From Mytilus trossulus (Eukaryota; Mollusca; Bivalvia; Mytilida; Mytilidae): 64,000 nt of DNA. The stretch covers positions 68,392,283 through 68,456,282 of the forward strand of contig NC_086377.1 of the NCBI RefSeq assembly GCF_036588685.1, read 5' to 3'. Both the position numbers and the translations under genes were made by a program. Positions 34,337 through 46,395 of this stretch are shown here, one piece after another. A model generated the notes under the pieces. The model did no database searches. It saw only the letters and a program-made list of their open reading frames with translations, and was not told the DNA's origin. The stretch's first letter is position 1; the number at the start of each line of letters is the position of its first letter.

Positions 34337-35435
34337 AAGCATATTTTTAAGATTATAGATTCTGTGTCCAGCCAGCAAAGATCATCAAGGGACGGTGCCA
34401 AAGAATTTTAAATTCTTCTTATGATCTGTGCAGGCTTAACAGGGTATCCAAATTCATATTAAAGAGTTATAATGAATTAGTTATTGCATATTTGTCTCTG
34501 GTGCGGTTAAGGTCAAATTTAAGGTGAATTAAACAGCTAAACCATTTTGACAGTTCCTGGGGTTTATGATTTGGTAAAAAAATCAGAAGTTCGCCAATAT
34601 CAGACCAAATGTGAAACCACTGGCATCATAATCGGTAGCTTATTTTTCTTCCTTTGTTTGTATTATATATATCTGACTGTTAGACTATTACCAGATAAGT
34701 CAATTTGTTCTCAGTAACTGTTGTAGAATAGGTTAACATTTTGTTTGGAAAAAATACTCAAATTAAAATGGAAGTAACATCTACATAATTATTCGTCTGT
34801 CGCTATGCAAGCAGTAATCTGTAAAATATATTAAACAAAACTTTACCCAAGCCTTTACTAATAACAATTAGATACATTATATAAATTAATGTGTTCTGTT
34901 ATATGCTCTGTGGTGTTAAAACGTTTAAAAAAAAATGTTCGAGTTACCCCTCTTTGTACATAACAGGTCAACTGACTAATGATTATATTGGTTTCCTGAT
35001 GAATCAGAATGACAGTTATGAGAATGGATGGATGAAAGTAGTATATCATATGTCTCTCTTTGTTATGATTTAGTATTTGAAATATACTGTTTAAAAGTCT
35101 TTTCTCACACTAAGAACCTTAGTCTGCATACTATTCTTTTCTAAAGTTTTTTTTTATCACATAATCTATTAATGATTCCATTTTGGCCCCAATATTTTGT
35201 TCTAATGTAAACACATTTCTCCACAGGAAAAGGTGTGTTATTCTTTAATTTATTTTATTGTTTTTATTTGTAGGATTATGGTAGATTTTGGCAAACATTG
35301 TAACAATTTATTTTACAAATTCTTCTCACAAACAATTAAGAATTAATGCCATTCTGTATATTATGCTATGATACCCAATAAATTAATCACATAAAACAGT
35401 GACTTGTAGAGTGCACATTTGCAGATAGATATAGC
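34337..35435. other. AT-rich DNA
   Basis: No supported gene or recognised repeat. Overlapping opposite-strand frames at 34,858-35,073 are chance. Confidence 0.4.
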
Positions 35436-35768
35436 GAGGATTTGTGGTCCGTGTAACACTTATCAATTCAAAGTTTTAAAAAGTTTTGAAATTTTAGATT
35501 TTTGGAATTTTGATCAAAGTTTTAAAATATTAAAATTTCAAATTGGGTTAAAGTTTTGAAATTTTGAAATTTTAACCAAATTATTAAAATATCAAAATTC
35601 TAAATATCGTTTATAAATTTGATAGTTTAGAAATTTGATCAAACTTTTAAAATACTAAACCTAACCCACAATTTTGATTATTTCACTTTTTGAAAGTTTG
35701 ATTTTTTAAATGTTTGCTTAAAATATCAAAATAGAAAAGGGGCAATAAGAGGGATACCTGTAAAAAGC
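35436..35768 (+). repeat. A-tract element (family I), plus copy
   Basis: Starts 'tttgtggtccgtgtaacact' and ends 'ggggcaataagaggg'. The body is reiterated 'aaagttttgaaattttaaa' with A/T tracts about 10 bp apart. An inverted copy lies at 50,604-50,925. Confidence 0.85.
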
Positions 35769-36160
35769 GAAACGAAATAAAAGCGGAACGAAACGAAACA
35801 ATATGAATTAAAAACATACTGATACTTAAAAGTTTATGTATGAAATAAAACGGACATTTGTAAGCGGTGGAAAATTGGATGACAAAATTAATATTTCTTA
35901 AAAGAAGATAATCTATTTAAAATCCAGACGTACGGCTCTGATATTGACCATTTTACCTGCTGGTTTTATGATACTGAATGCATGGTGTCCTAATTAAGGT
36001 TGTGCTAGTCCACAGTGTGGGAGGTTTTTAATATAATCTTATTTACGCTGAAATTAAGACGGTACTAAGATCCAATATCAGCAAATTGGAACCAAGATAC
36101 TGTTACAAGGTATCTACAAAAACTCATCATAGATGGATACCAGAATATAAATTTTGCCGG
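35769..36160. other. AT-rich DNA
   Basis: A short GAAAC-rich patch ('gcgaaacgaaataaaagcgg', 35,767) and otherwise unremarkable sequence. Confidence 0.4.
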
Positions 36161-36165
36161 TTTTT

Positions 36166-36209
36166 GCGCCAGACGCGCGTTTCGTCTACAAAAGACTTAT
36201 CATTGACAC
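36166..36209 (-). ncRNA. Hammerhead ribozyme relic
   Basis: Read on the minus strand: helix I strand GTGTCA, core ATGATAA (active consensus CTGANGA), stem II GTCT-tttgt-AGAC, GAAA, helix III CGCGCG, GTC cleavage triplet and the second helix I strand TGGCGC. The two changes in the core box, including the catalytic C, should abolish cleavage. The downstream phrase 'ctggtatcc' and 'atgatgag' belongs to the usual retrozyme context. Confidence 0.8.
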
Positions 36210-37570
36210 TCGAACCAAATGAAGTTAAAAAGGCAAATAAAGTCAAATAAAATTGAAAAGGCCAAATAAAGTAAAAACTTTTAAATCCGACGTATAGCTT
36301 TGGTTTTGTAAAAGTTGAAACCTTTCATATCATATATAAACGTATACCATAAACATAATTTTGACGAGCAATCATATTTATGTAATAGTTACCGCTGTAC
36401 TACATTAAGCACCCAACTTGCATTCATGTTTATATAATAGTTGCCGCTGTACTACATTTAACACCCATCTATCCAGTTGTAGGTGCCGGCATTTTGAAAG
36501 TTGAAAATTGTGTTCAAAAGTTTTTATCAGCGATAAATGGTAATCTTCTGGGGAACCAATATTTAGATAGTCCCTGTTTTTTCACTTGATACTACCACTA
36601 GGGGCTTCTATAATGGTACATTAAAATATTCTGATCCCTAATTTGATGATATAATATTCTGTGTCAGCAGAGGACAAAGGAAAAATTGTCCATGCCTTTT
36701 AGTGTTAAATTTTGAACCAGACAAGTTGATTAATAGCGATGAAAAACTTAATAAAATTGTTAGTGCTTCGACAAAAGGACTGGTTATCATACACGTAGCT
36801 CCATTATAGGTTCTAAATCACCCACTGTTTTATAATAGTAAACAAAAGGAATAGATTTTTTTTGTATTAAAGGATATTATTGTCCCGTATTTGCATTTTG
36901 TTATTTGGGTATTTTTAAGTTATAGTACGACAATCGACTTTGAACAAACTAAAAGTACACATGTACATCCAGTCAGAATGGGGCGTGCAAAGAGAAGCCA
37001 CACTGTCAGCTGCATGATGGATTTTTTTTCCATTTTTGGCCGTACACCAATGTTGCTCTCGAAAAACTAGTACAATGTAAACCGCTGAATTTTAAGTAAA
37101 GAATTCATCGACGGAACGCTGAAACTGAAATTTGAAATTCAAGAAAAATAAGAACGAAACAATTAAAAAGGTGTTTGACCAATGTGAAGTTAAAACATAT
37201 TTAAATCCATCTATAAGGGAAACTTTGTTCTCGGAAGTTGAATCTTACGTTTCTTCGTAATTTGTATGTTAACAACCTATTTTAAATTATCGATTTTTTT
37301 TGTTGCCAGTGAGAAATATTTCATGAATGTTCCCGAACAAATTAGCAATAAATGCAACAGGGAGAGAGTGTGCATAATGAAGACATATAAAACCTTTCAA
37401 TTAGTTTAGTTGAGTTCTGAAGCTGGCGTATGATAGTAGCTGCTAGCCTTATATATATAGTAGTCCTTTGTTATTTTATTATCATTGTCATGTTGATTAG
37501 TTTTGACATAGGACTTGTATTTCCTATTAAAGAGCGTTTTACTGTTCGTATTACTGTGTGTTTTTCATTC
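36210..37570. other. AT-rich DNA with a small duplication
   Basis: 'aatagttaccgctgtactacatt' recurs as 'aatagttgccgctgtactacattt' (36,386 and 36,434), a 50-bp tandem duplication. Nothing else is supported. Confidence 0.5.
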
Positions 37571-37572
37571 TT

Positions 37573-37800
37573 TATTGGCTAGAGGTATAGGGGAAGGGTT
37601 GTGATATCACGAAACATGTTAAACCCCGCCGCATTTGTTCGCCTGTCCCAATCCAGGAGCCTCTGTCCTTCTAAGTCTTGAATGATTTTGATTTTAGTTC
37701 ATTGTTATATTTCGGAGTTTAGTATTACGTCTATATTCACTGAACCAAGTACGCTTTTTTGTCTAGCGGCCAGCTGAAACACGCCTAGCACAACTTTCAT
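37573..37800 (+). repeat. Family B repeat, partial
   Basis: 'ggctagaggtataggggaag', 'gcctgtcccaatccaggagc', ending near 'agcggccagctgaaacacgc'. Confidence 0.8.
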
Positions 37801-37942
37801 TGCGACGCTATATATTTTAAAAGTATTCCTTCCGTATCATTTCTTGGAACTGAAATAAAACATTATAAAAGGCAATATATTATCATCATTTATCATATAC
37901 TTAAGCATTAAAATATGATAGCTTTTGCATATGTGTAACGAA

Positions 37943-38067
37943 CGGAAGTACACGAGCCATAATTCCCCACCCAGGCTGATAACCCATATCAGCCCGGTCT
38001 GATAACCCATATCAGGGGCGTCTCGTGAAAAAACCTATACCAGTGCTTCTCGTGCAAGTTACTTCCG
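37943..38067. repeat. Foldback hairpin e
   Basis: Outer arms CGGAAGTACACGAG and CTCGTGcaagtTACTTCCG. The inner part contains two copies of CTGATAACCCATATCAG, itself palindromic. It shares CAGGCTGATA with the hairpin at 38,562. Confidence 0.75.
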
Positions 38068-38417
38068 GTGTTTCCGGTATCGGTTGTTTACTTTTCCATT
38101 GTGACGTCAGATATTTTTTTAGGACGACGTCAAAATTTAAGTGAACTTTTTTAGTGTGGGGATAATTTTAAAAGTACTTGCTAACAAATGCCATTGATAA
38201 TTATAAATCATTTTATGGTACAACAAACCTGGAAAAATAATGATCATAAAACTCTAGTGATGCTGTTGTTGGACAATAATAGTATATTTGGTTCATAACT
38301 TTCTTTTTTTTAAACTTGTTTATAAAGTTTTTGACTGTTTTAGTTGTTGCATTTGATTATCTGCCTTTAATACATAAAACTATTGTCGGAAGTATATGAT
38401 AAAGCGATTAATACATG

Positions 38418-38562
38418 CAGTGGCGGATCCAGGAATTTTCATAAGTGGGGTCCCACTGACTGACCTAAGACAGGCACGCTTTAGTGATTCCCTCTATAAG
38501 CAACCAAATTTTTTCCCAAAAAGGGGGGCCTGGGCCCCCGGCCCCCCTAAATCCGCCTCTGA
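38418..38562 (-). mobile_element. Family H copy, inverted
   Basis: 'agtggcggatccaggaattt' to 'aaatccgcctctgac' is the reverse complement of the 30,033 and 58,645 copies. Confidence 0.8.
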
Positions 38563-38670
38563 CATGGTCTTTTCCATATCAGCCTGGCCGGGTATCATCC
38601 CTCGACCCATATATCAGCGACTCGACTCCGTCTCGGGATGATACCCAGACTGATATGGAAAAGGCCATGT
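38562..38670. repeat. Foldback hairpin d
   Basis: About 42-bp arms: ACATGGTCTTTTCCATATCA at the left is mirrored by TGATATGGAAAAGGCCATGT at the right, with GGGTATCATCCC and GGGATGATACCC inside. Confidence 0.9.
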
Positions 38671-39380
38671 ATTAATCTCTATGCAATCGATAAACAAGAA
38701 AGGAAAACGTTTTAAGTTGTATGCGACCGAAGCGATTTTTCTGGATCTACCTTCATCAGGAACGTCAAAAAGGCGAATAATACTATATGGTTTACTGCGA
38801 GTTTGTCATTTTTCACTGATACTTCTAAATGTTGGGCACTGGGAACACAAAGTAGCTTTGAATTATTTATCTCAAACGCTAAACTTTATATAAGAGATTT
38901 AAATCAACGTAGTTGATTCCGGTTTAAATAGGTTTAATTATCATATATTTTTTTATAGATGCACAACCTTAAAATTTCAGGATACTGTTATTTTACAAAC
39001 AAAAAAATCCGAGCAAAAAGGGGGGAGGCGTACGCCCTTTACGCCCATCTGAATCCGCAACTGTTCAAACTTATAAAAAGTGCATGATGCCGTACCCCAT
39101 CCTGACCCCCACTCCACTCTGGAAGTGCTACTCACATAGAGTTATTTCCCATTAGTTCATCAAATGGCACTTTGGATATATGGCAGACAAAAACAGAGCC
39201 GACACAACACGAACAGAACTTTGGATAAACAAGGCATGAAAAGAAATGTATACAGAGAGAGCTTGCTAGTATTGGCTGATTTTAGTATTTGCAGTTGTAT
39301 GTTTAATACTACTTAGTGCTATAAAGGAAAACAAAATGAATAGAAACACAATTTCTGAGTGAGCTCAATTATAACTTGCC
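38671..39380. other. AT-rich DNA with repeat fragments
   Basis: 'ggatctaccttcatcaggaa' (38,742) is a fragment of another dispersed bivalve repeat, and 'atctgaatccgcaactg' (39,046) is a possible family H end. Confidence 0.4.
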
Positions 39381-39386
39381 AAGTTT

Positions 39387-39505
39387 TAGTCCAAATAATT
39401 ATGACGTCTTGAAAGGCTATTATATTTTTTTTCTTTGACGTCGAAGTAAGGCGTCAAAGAAAAAAAAGAAAATAGCCTTTCAAGACGTCATAATTATTTG
39501 GACTA
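39387..39505. repeat. Foldback hairpin b
   Basis: TAGTCCAAATAATTATGACG at 39,387 is exactly mirrored at the right end. The arms are about 54 bp with a few mismatches in the T-run; the centre is CTTTGACG-N11-CGTCAAAG. The 'gaaaggctattat' motif is also found just left of the 30,491 hairpin. Confidence 0.9.
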
Positions 39506-39589
39506 GCCAAGTTTATAAGCAGCTGCAGTGTTTTTAAGATAGATGTACTAAAAACCTATTCTAAAAACTATCATAATAACCTAATTAAA

Positions 39590-39682
39590 AGTTATCCCAC
39601 AAGGATGTGGTGTGTCAGTGTAAGATCACCCCTGGCCAGAGGGTGACCTAACATTGACACACCAATTCCGAATGGGATAACT
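39590..39682. repeat. Foldback hairpin c
   Basis: AGTTATCCCA at 39,590 pairs with TGGGATAACT at 39,682; TGGTGTGTCA and TGACACACCA, then TCACCC and GGGTGA, complete the stem. A few mismatches. Confidence 0.85.
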
Positions 39683-41336
39683 ATTTTACATGCCAGCTCA
39701 TTCAGATTAGACGAAAAAAACATTTACAATTAATAAAATCTAGTTTAGAACGGCACACAACCATTAAAATATACTTGATATATTACTATATGATGTATAC
39801 CCTTTATAACCCCTGAACAAGATGAGTATAGCAATATCTAACAATGTCAACTTGACCCACTTGCCCATCAGCCCATACTATATCGCCACTTTACAAAAAA
39901 AAATCGCCCCATTCTTGTTTACCGACTCGCCTCACTTTTGAAAAAGTGTAAAATCAAATTCAAATCAAATCAAATCAGTCTGACAACTCACTTCTTAACG
40001 AAAAAGTTTTAAACCCCTACTAATAAGGGTCTGCCAACTCGACCCACTTTACTAAAAAAAATATTGCTTCCTTAAGTATGTTAAATAACTGTTAGTTCAT
40101 ATCCAGTCGTCCTGGTACCATGTAGTGGTATGTGTCGTGGCTTGATATGCCAAAGGTCTTGCATGAGCTGGAATCCGGGGGCCCAGCATATAGTCCATAT
40201 ACACTGGATTTTTTCTACGTCAATTTTGATAAACGGTCTCTGTCATGTCTGTATAATTATAAAATTAAGTTTGATAGTGGATTTGACATCCCCCCCCCCA
40301 AATTGTTACAGAACAAAGGAATGCCTGCACAATAAAGAAATTCAAACAGATCACCCCTGTTAGAACAAATGAGCTGGGATGTAATCTTTTGGTATTACAT
40401 AACACTTGTATGCAATATTTCTGCAGATACAGATAGATTTTTTTTAGAATCAGATTGCCCCATATTACATGAAACTTGCAAATTTTCCAGTGAATAAACT
40501 TATAAGTTATAGGCAGACTAGCTGAGTTAAATGATTATTAATTCTTTTAATAACAATAATATTCTATTAAAATAGTATATCTGATGAGTTAATATTTTTA
40601 ATTCTAAGTTGCTTAGTGAGTAGTTTCAAGTCATGCGCTAGTGATTATCTTCATGGACCAATGAGTTAGGTTAATGTTGTAACCCTTTAGGTTTTATTAT
40701 TGGTTCATTAAGTCACATGGTTTTTTTTGGAGGGAAATACTATTGTCTTGGTAAGAATTTGCTTATATCTTGAACTGAGGGGTGCTGATATAGTTTGTAC
40801 TCATATTTAATGGACATCTTTGATTTTATATAAAAAAAAAAAAGTAAGTTTTCTATAACATGTCAAACATTTGTAATATATATCTCTTATTTCAACATAT
40901 AACTGATATGATTTTATTGCATAAATGGTCAAAATGAAAGATTCTAGATATTTTATTAAGGTTCAACATTCTAGATAGTTTATTAAGGTTCAACATGTCA
41001 GGAATAACTATCAATATGCCAAGTTTTGTGAATCAATTACATCAATTGTGGAGAAATGTGTGAAGGTATGTTCCAATATTTCTGGTATCCTGAGGTCCAT
41101 TCACCCTGAGTTCGTTTGCCCATAGAGTCCATTCGCCCTGGTTTTGTTCAACATTTCTTTTCTTTTTTTTTTGGTGGTGGCGGGGGGGGGGGGGGGGAAT
41201 AAAACTGTATATATCATAAAAAATATTAGCACAATAAAAACAATCATTCTGTTAGACAAATTACATAATTTATCTCAGTTAAGTGTATAAACAAATTTAA
41301 CTTTTAGCAGCAACAGTTATTATGTTTTTATTGCAG
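39683..41336. other. AT-rich DNA, possible SINE relic, poly-G
   Basis: Near 40,124-40,190 'gtagtggtatgtgtcgtggc' with 'gagctggaatccggggg' loosely resembles the A and B boxes of a tRNA-derived SINE. The overlapping 67-codon frame (40,132-40,335) may be a by-product. A run of about 16 G lies at 41,183-41,198. 'gtccattcrccctg' occurs twice (41,096 and 41,127). Confidence 0.4.
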
Positions 41337-41424
41337 ATATTGAACCAGACTAAGATTGTACATGATGTAGTACCACAAGGGTTCCAGAGTTTTATTTATA
41401 CAGGACATTTGTACCTCATACAAG
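41337..41424 (+). CDS. Internal exon of an unrecognised gene
   Basis: An acceptor with pyrimidine tract 'tatgtttttattgcag' (ends 41,336) and a good donor CAAG|GTAGGT bound 88 nt. Only one of three frames is open: ILNQTKIVHDVVPQGFQSF continuing IYTGHLYLIQ. Acceptor phase 0, donor phase 1. Joining to the 46,706 acceptor (phase 1) keeps the frame (LIQ-V-TENEK); joining to the 45,015 acceptor gives VC and a stop. The protein is not identified. Confidence 0.55.
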
Positions 41425-42229
41425 GTAGGTTTTGCATTCTGTTTGTTGTCTCGACTTAAAAATTATAATACTGACGCTATGTTTCTTTTAATTCATATAT
41501 TGATGGTCAATATGAAAATGTTATGACGCCACACATAACAACTACAATGCTTCAGTGGTTACCTATATAATCAACTAGATATTTCCCACAACACGGGGAT
41601 TTTCAAATTAAATAAGATATCGCATTAATGTACAACATATATTTTGAATTGATAGGATATCTTAAAAATTGAAGGATATGAAAATGACTTCCAATGCACA
41701 GGACAGGGATTTAACCTGTCTTCATTTATCTAGCACATCGCATACCTACTATTCTGATTGCAATGTAATAAACTTTTGTCCAAGCCTGTGACTTTTTACG
41801 CAAAAGGTAGACATAGTGTTCCTACGTTGTGTCATCAGCCTTGTCCACAAATCTTCACTCTGTGGTCAAAGCTAATGAAATTTTGACAACTTAAATGTAA
41901 AAAAAAAAGTATAACTTTTCTGCCAGTTAACATTATGGACACTAATAACTCTGTGGTTAAAGTTTTTTAAATTTGAATAACTTTCTTAAAATATCCTGGA
42001 TGTCTACCAAACTTGGACAGAAGCTTGTTTATACTAGTAATCAAATACTAGCATCTAGAAGGAAATTTTTCGTTTTTCCAAACATTATTTATAAATGGAC
42101 TTAGTTTTTGTTGAGCCTGGAACCTTTGTTGCAGAAAGCTCGACATAGGGATAGTGATCTGGTGGTGGCGGCATTAGCTAACTTTTTTTAAAGCTTTATA
42201 GTTTAGAAGGTGGAAGTCCTGGATGTTTC

Positions 42230-42790
42230 ATACTTTGTACATGTATATAGATGCCTCATGTTACAGAGTTTCCGTCAGTCACATGTCCTATGTCCTTGAC
42301 CTCATTTTAATGGTCCAGTGACCACTTGAAAAAAATGTTCAGATTTTTTGTAATGTTGAATTCTCTCTTATAAGTATTAGGATAATTATATTTGGTATGT
42401 GCGTACCTTGCAAGGTCCTCATGCATGTTAGTCAGACAGTTTTCACTTGACCTCGACCTCATTTGATGGATCAGTGAACAAGGTTAAATTTTGGTGGTCA
42501 TGTTGGTACCTTAGATACTATAAGCAACAGGGCTAGTATATTCCGTGTATGGAAGGACTGTAAGGTGTACATTTCAAACTGGCAGGTGTCATCTGACCTT
42601 GACCTCATTTTCATGGTACAGTGGTTATAGTTAAGTTTTTGTGTTTTGGTCTGTTTTTCTCATACTTTATGCAATAGATCTACTATGTTTGTTGTATGGC
42701 ATGATTGAAAGGTGTACTTTCAACATAATATCAATGATAAATAAAGAAGGCGAGACATTTCAGCGTGTGCACTCTTGTGAAACTTTTACA
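42230..42790 (+). repeat. Family G repeat, four subunits
   Basis: Subunits of about 130 bp share 'ccttgacctcattt', 'atggtccagtg' and 'ttttggtctgtttttctcat'. Ends with 'gaaggcgagacatttcagcg' and 'tgtgcactcttgt'. Same family at 49,405, 49,685 and 51,878. Confidence 0.85.
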
Positions 42791-43054
42791 TAGTTAACAA
42801 GTTAATGTTTGTGTTTAGGTTTGTTTAAAGGGAACGACTTATAATGTCAGAGACACTGGTAATTGGTATGCAGTTGTATTAGCAGTTGCACATCTCTTTC
42901 CATTGAGATTGTTTAGCCATGTACCTTCAGTCATTGTTCATCGACTTTCAATATTTGCATAACTTACATGTTTAAGTATTGCTATTTCAATTTCAACATT
43001 TGCATTATCAAAATTACAAAAGGCGAGACATATCTCTGTGATAACAGTTTATGT

Positions 43055-43960
43055 TCCTTATTGTACCCCACGCAACGAGTTGCAGAGGGTATAATGTTTT
43101 TGACCCGTCCATCCGTCCGTCTGTCAGTCCTGTTTCTTGTCATCGCAACTACTCTCAAACCACACAACAGAATTTCACGAAACCTTTTCAGATAATAAGG
43201 ACATACTATGTAGTTGTGCATATCGACGGGAAATTGCATTTCAATTTTTTTTCTAGGAGTTACGCCCCTTTGAACTTGTTTACTTTAATGTACTACTGCA
43301 ACAGTTTGTCATCGCAACTCCTCTCCAACTGCTCAACAGAATTTCACAAAACCTTTTCAGATAATAAGGACATACGCATATCGACGGGAAATTGCGATTC
43401 AATTTTTTTCTAGGAGTTGCGCCCCTTTGAACTTATTTACTTTAATGTACTACTGCAACAGTTTGTCATCGCAACTCCTCTCAAACTGCTCAACAGAATT
43501 TCACGAAACCTTTTCAGATAATAAGGACATACTATTTAGTTGTGCATATCGACGGGAAATTGCGATTCAATTTTTTTTCTAGGAGCTACGCCCCTTTGAA
43601 CTTAATTACTTTAATGTACTACTGCAACAGTTTGTCATCGCAACTCCTCTCAAACCACACAACATAATTTCACGAAACCTTTTCAGATAATAAGGACATA
43701 CTATGTAGTTGTACATATCGACGGGAAATTGCGATTCATTTTTTTTTCTAGGAGTTACACCCCTTTGAACTTATTTGCTTTAAGGTACTTCTGCAACAGT
43801 TTGTCATCTCAACTCCTCTGAAACCACACAACAGAATTTCATGAAATTTTGTAGATAATAAGGACATACTACCTAGATGTGCATATTGACAGGAAATTAT
43901 TATTCAATATTTTTCTTATACAATTTTTTTTCCTTACACTTATTTAATTTCTCAAATGAC
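43055..43960 (+). repeat. Family J tandem repeat, five ~160-170-bp units
   Basis: The head 'gagttgcagagggtataatg' and 'ccgtccatccgtccgtctgt' is followed by units with 'catcgcaactcctctc', 'cagaatttcacgaaacctt', 'atatcgacgggaaattgc' and 'taggagttacgcccctttga'. Unit starts are about 157-170 bp apart. The 120-codon frame at 43,051-43,413 is a by-product. Confidence 0.85.
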
Positions 43961-44049
43961 AATGTGGGGTATGTGAGTGGGCTCACTAAGGATCTTTAAT
44001 TTTGTACTTTTATTAGGGCATTAGTTTTCTTGTTTGAATTATTTTACAA

Positions 44050-44212
44050 TGGACATTTTGGAGCTTTTTATAGCTGACCATGTGGTATGAGCTTTGCTTA
44101 TTGTTGAAGGCCATACTTTGACTTATACTACAGTTGTTAATTTCTGGTCAGTTGGTCTATTGTTGAGAGTTTTCTCATTGGCAATCATAACCACATCTTT
44201 TTATAAAAATTT
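44050..44212 (-). repeat. Family A fragment, inverted
   Basis: 'attgttgaaggccatacttt' to 'gagagttttctcattggcaa' and 'caatcataaccacatctttt' is the reverse complement of the family A head. Confidence 0.75.
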
Positions 44213-44235
44213 AACAATTCAAAATTAATCAAACT

Positions 44236-44819
44236 AAAGGAGTAGGTACGGTAATGACCAATTTTGGCCTCAAATTTCAGTTTCATCTGACGAATGATTT
44301 TGACAACTTTTTAAACACTTAAGTGTCTATTTCATTTGATTCAATTATTTTTTGTGAAAGATTTTAACTCATTTAGTCAGAAAAAAACGACCCGATTCAA
44401 GCTAAAATATGAAAAAACTACCAAATATCCGAAAAATGTCACTTTTCAGATGGTTTTTGTCAAAAATGAAAGTGGCCGCATCCGTGTTCATCCTCAATCT
44501 TTATAAATGTTATGTATTATCAACAATTACAACTTCCATTTTAATATTTTGGATGAAAACAAATGCGGCCACTTTCGTTTTACACGGAAACTGTCTAAAA
44601 TTTAACTAAAATGCTTGAATTTTGATGATTTCAGTAATTTAGCATGACTTAATGGTGCTAGTTCTCAATATATGTGCATTGTATTGCCAAAAACAGCCAA
44701 TTTTTATGTAGCATAACCATTCTACTATCCAATAAATAACTAAAAGTTTACATTTTAACAATTTTGTAAAACTGCTATATTTTTGGGCAAAAAAGGGCTC
44801 TTACCGGACCAACTCCTTT
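44236..44819. mobile_element. MITE (family M), copy 1
   Basis: Termini AAAGGAGTAGGTACGGTAA and ...TTACCGGACCAACTCCTTT are inverted. A second internal inverted repeat surrounds 'gaaagtggccgcatccgtgt' and 'aaatgcggccactttcgttt'. 584 bp, no transposase. The same element lies at 54,345. Confidence 0.85.
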
Positions 44820-45014
44820 GTCATATGAATGGCTTATTAAACCATCCAAATAATGTTGGGTCAAATTGTGCTTTGTTGACTCTCATTGCATAAAATTTTT
44901 ATTGACACAATGTTGCAGATGAAATCACTATCAATCCAAATCACAATTTATTAATGTAAACCATTATAGGTCAAGAATACTTTTGGAATAATAAATGTTA
45001 TTTTTACTTTTCAG

Positions 45015-45445
45015 TATGTTGAGAGAAGTTCAGAACAAGCTATTATGTTTGAAGAGGAGTTGTCAGCACGTCATCATTGAATAAAGTCAGTTGGATTAGA
45101 AGTGAAGCCTAAACAGAAATGAGACAATTATCAAATAATTCAAAGACTACATGGATGTTATCTGGACTAACATTTGTATGACCCAAATGTGGTATTTTTC
45201 ATATGAAGACTTACAAGGCAGGCTTTGGCAACATGTGTATGCATTTAACATGTTTAAAGACTTGAAGAACTTGTACTGCCTTCTTAAGATTTCAGTAGAA
45301 TTTGTTTAAGACAGTAAATTCTGAGTATGAATTGAAGAATTTTTGCTCATTTAAATGAATTATGAAAATGTTTTGCATCTTAAATATACAAAAACAACAT
45401 ACCGGTAAATTATTTTTTCTTTCTTGAAACTTATTACGAAATAAA
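45015..45445 (+). CDS. Candidate terminal exon with 3' UTR
   Basis: Acceptor 'ttatttttacttttcag' (ends 45,014). In phase 0 it reads YVERSSEQAIMFEEELSARH and stops at TGA 45,078. A phase 2 frame also stays open (LREVQNKLLCLKRSCQHVII) to TAA about 45,080. An AATAAA is at 45,079 and another at about 45,440, so the remainder would be 3' UTR. Spliced from 41,424 (phase 1) the product would end after two residues. Which reading is right cannot be told from sequence alone. Confidence 0.3.
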
Positions 45446-45550
45446 TTCTTATATACTAATTCTTGATATTAACAAGTTTATTTTTAGTCTGAACGTACAA
45501 CTCAATGCACTGGTTATTCACACAGAAAACTACATTTATCTCTCAGTCAT

Positions 45551-45640
45551 ATTAAAAAAAATGATATATGGTAAGATTGCCAATGAGACAACTATCCTTA
45601 AAATAAATGCCAATGATCAAAGATAATGTATACATATATA
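45551..45640 (+). repeat. Family A fragment
   Basis: 'ggtaagattgccaatgagac' and 'aactatccttaaaataaatg' are the head of the family A repeat. Confidence 0.6.
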
Positions 45641-45689
45641 GTGTATCATGGATTCAAAGCAAAAGAGAGATTACTATATAAACATATTT

Positions 45690-46395
45690 TATATAAGATA
45701 TCTTATATACTTTATAAGATATCTTATAAATTACATAAGATATCTTAAAATATATATATAGATATCTAATACAATTTATAAGATATCTATGATATCTTCT
45801 ATATTATAAAAGATATCTTCTATAATTTATAAGATATCTTATAAAGAAAAGCATTTGAGATATTATAGATATCTCGTTAACTTTATTAGATATCTCTTTA
45901 ACTTCATAAGATATCTCATTAACTTTATAAGATATTTTATATAGTTATAAGTTATCTCAAATAGTTAAAAAGATATCTTATATAGTTCATTAGATATTTT
46001 ACATAATTCATTAGATATCTTATATAGTTCATGTGATATCATATATAGTTTATGAGATACCTCATATAGATAATGAGATATCATATTTAATTTATAAGAT
46101 ATCTTATATAAAATATATTTATAAGATATCTAATAAACTAGGAGATAAAGTACATACTATATCTTATCTACTATATAGGATATCTTATAAACTGTATAAG
46201 ATATCTAATATCTTCTATATCATATAAGATATCTTAGAAAAACATATTATATAAGATATCATATTTGCTATACGAGATATCTTATTTATTATATGAGATA
46301 TCGTATATAATATATAAGATATCTTATTTGTTATATGCGACATCGTATATAATAAATAAGATATCTTATTAATTATATGAGATATCTTGAAATTC
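45690..46395. repeat. AGATATCT palindrome array
   Basis: About 27 GATATC hexamers by hand count, mostly inside AGATATCT, spaced about 20-24 bp by phrases such as 'tatatagttcatt'. The consensus is a ~22-bp unit (AAGATATCTTATATAGTTCATT) with variants. Overlapping 64-68 codon frames rich in Ile, Ser, Tyr and Lys on both strands are by-products. Confidence 0.9.

Noticed and set aside
40124-40190. tRNA gene or active tRNA-derived SINE
   Set aside because: Only loose A- and B-box resemblance; cloverleaf arms do not pair.
43051-43413. 120-codon frame
   Set aside because: Entirely within the family J tandem repeat; frame not maintained in later units.
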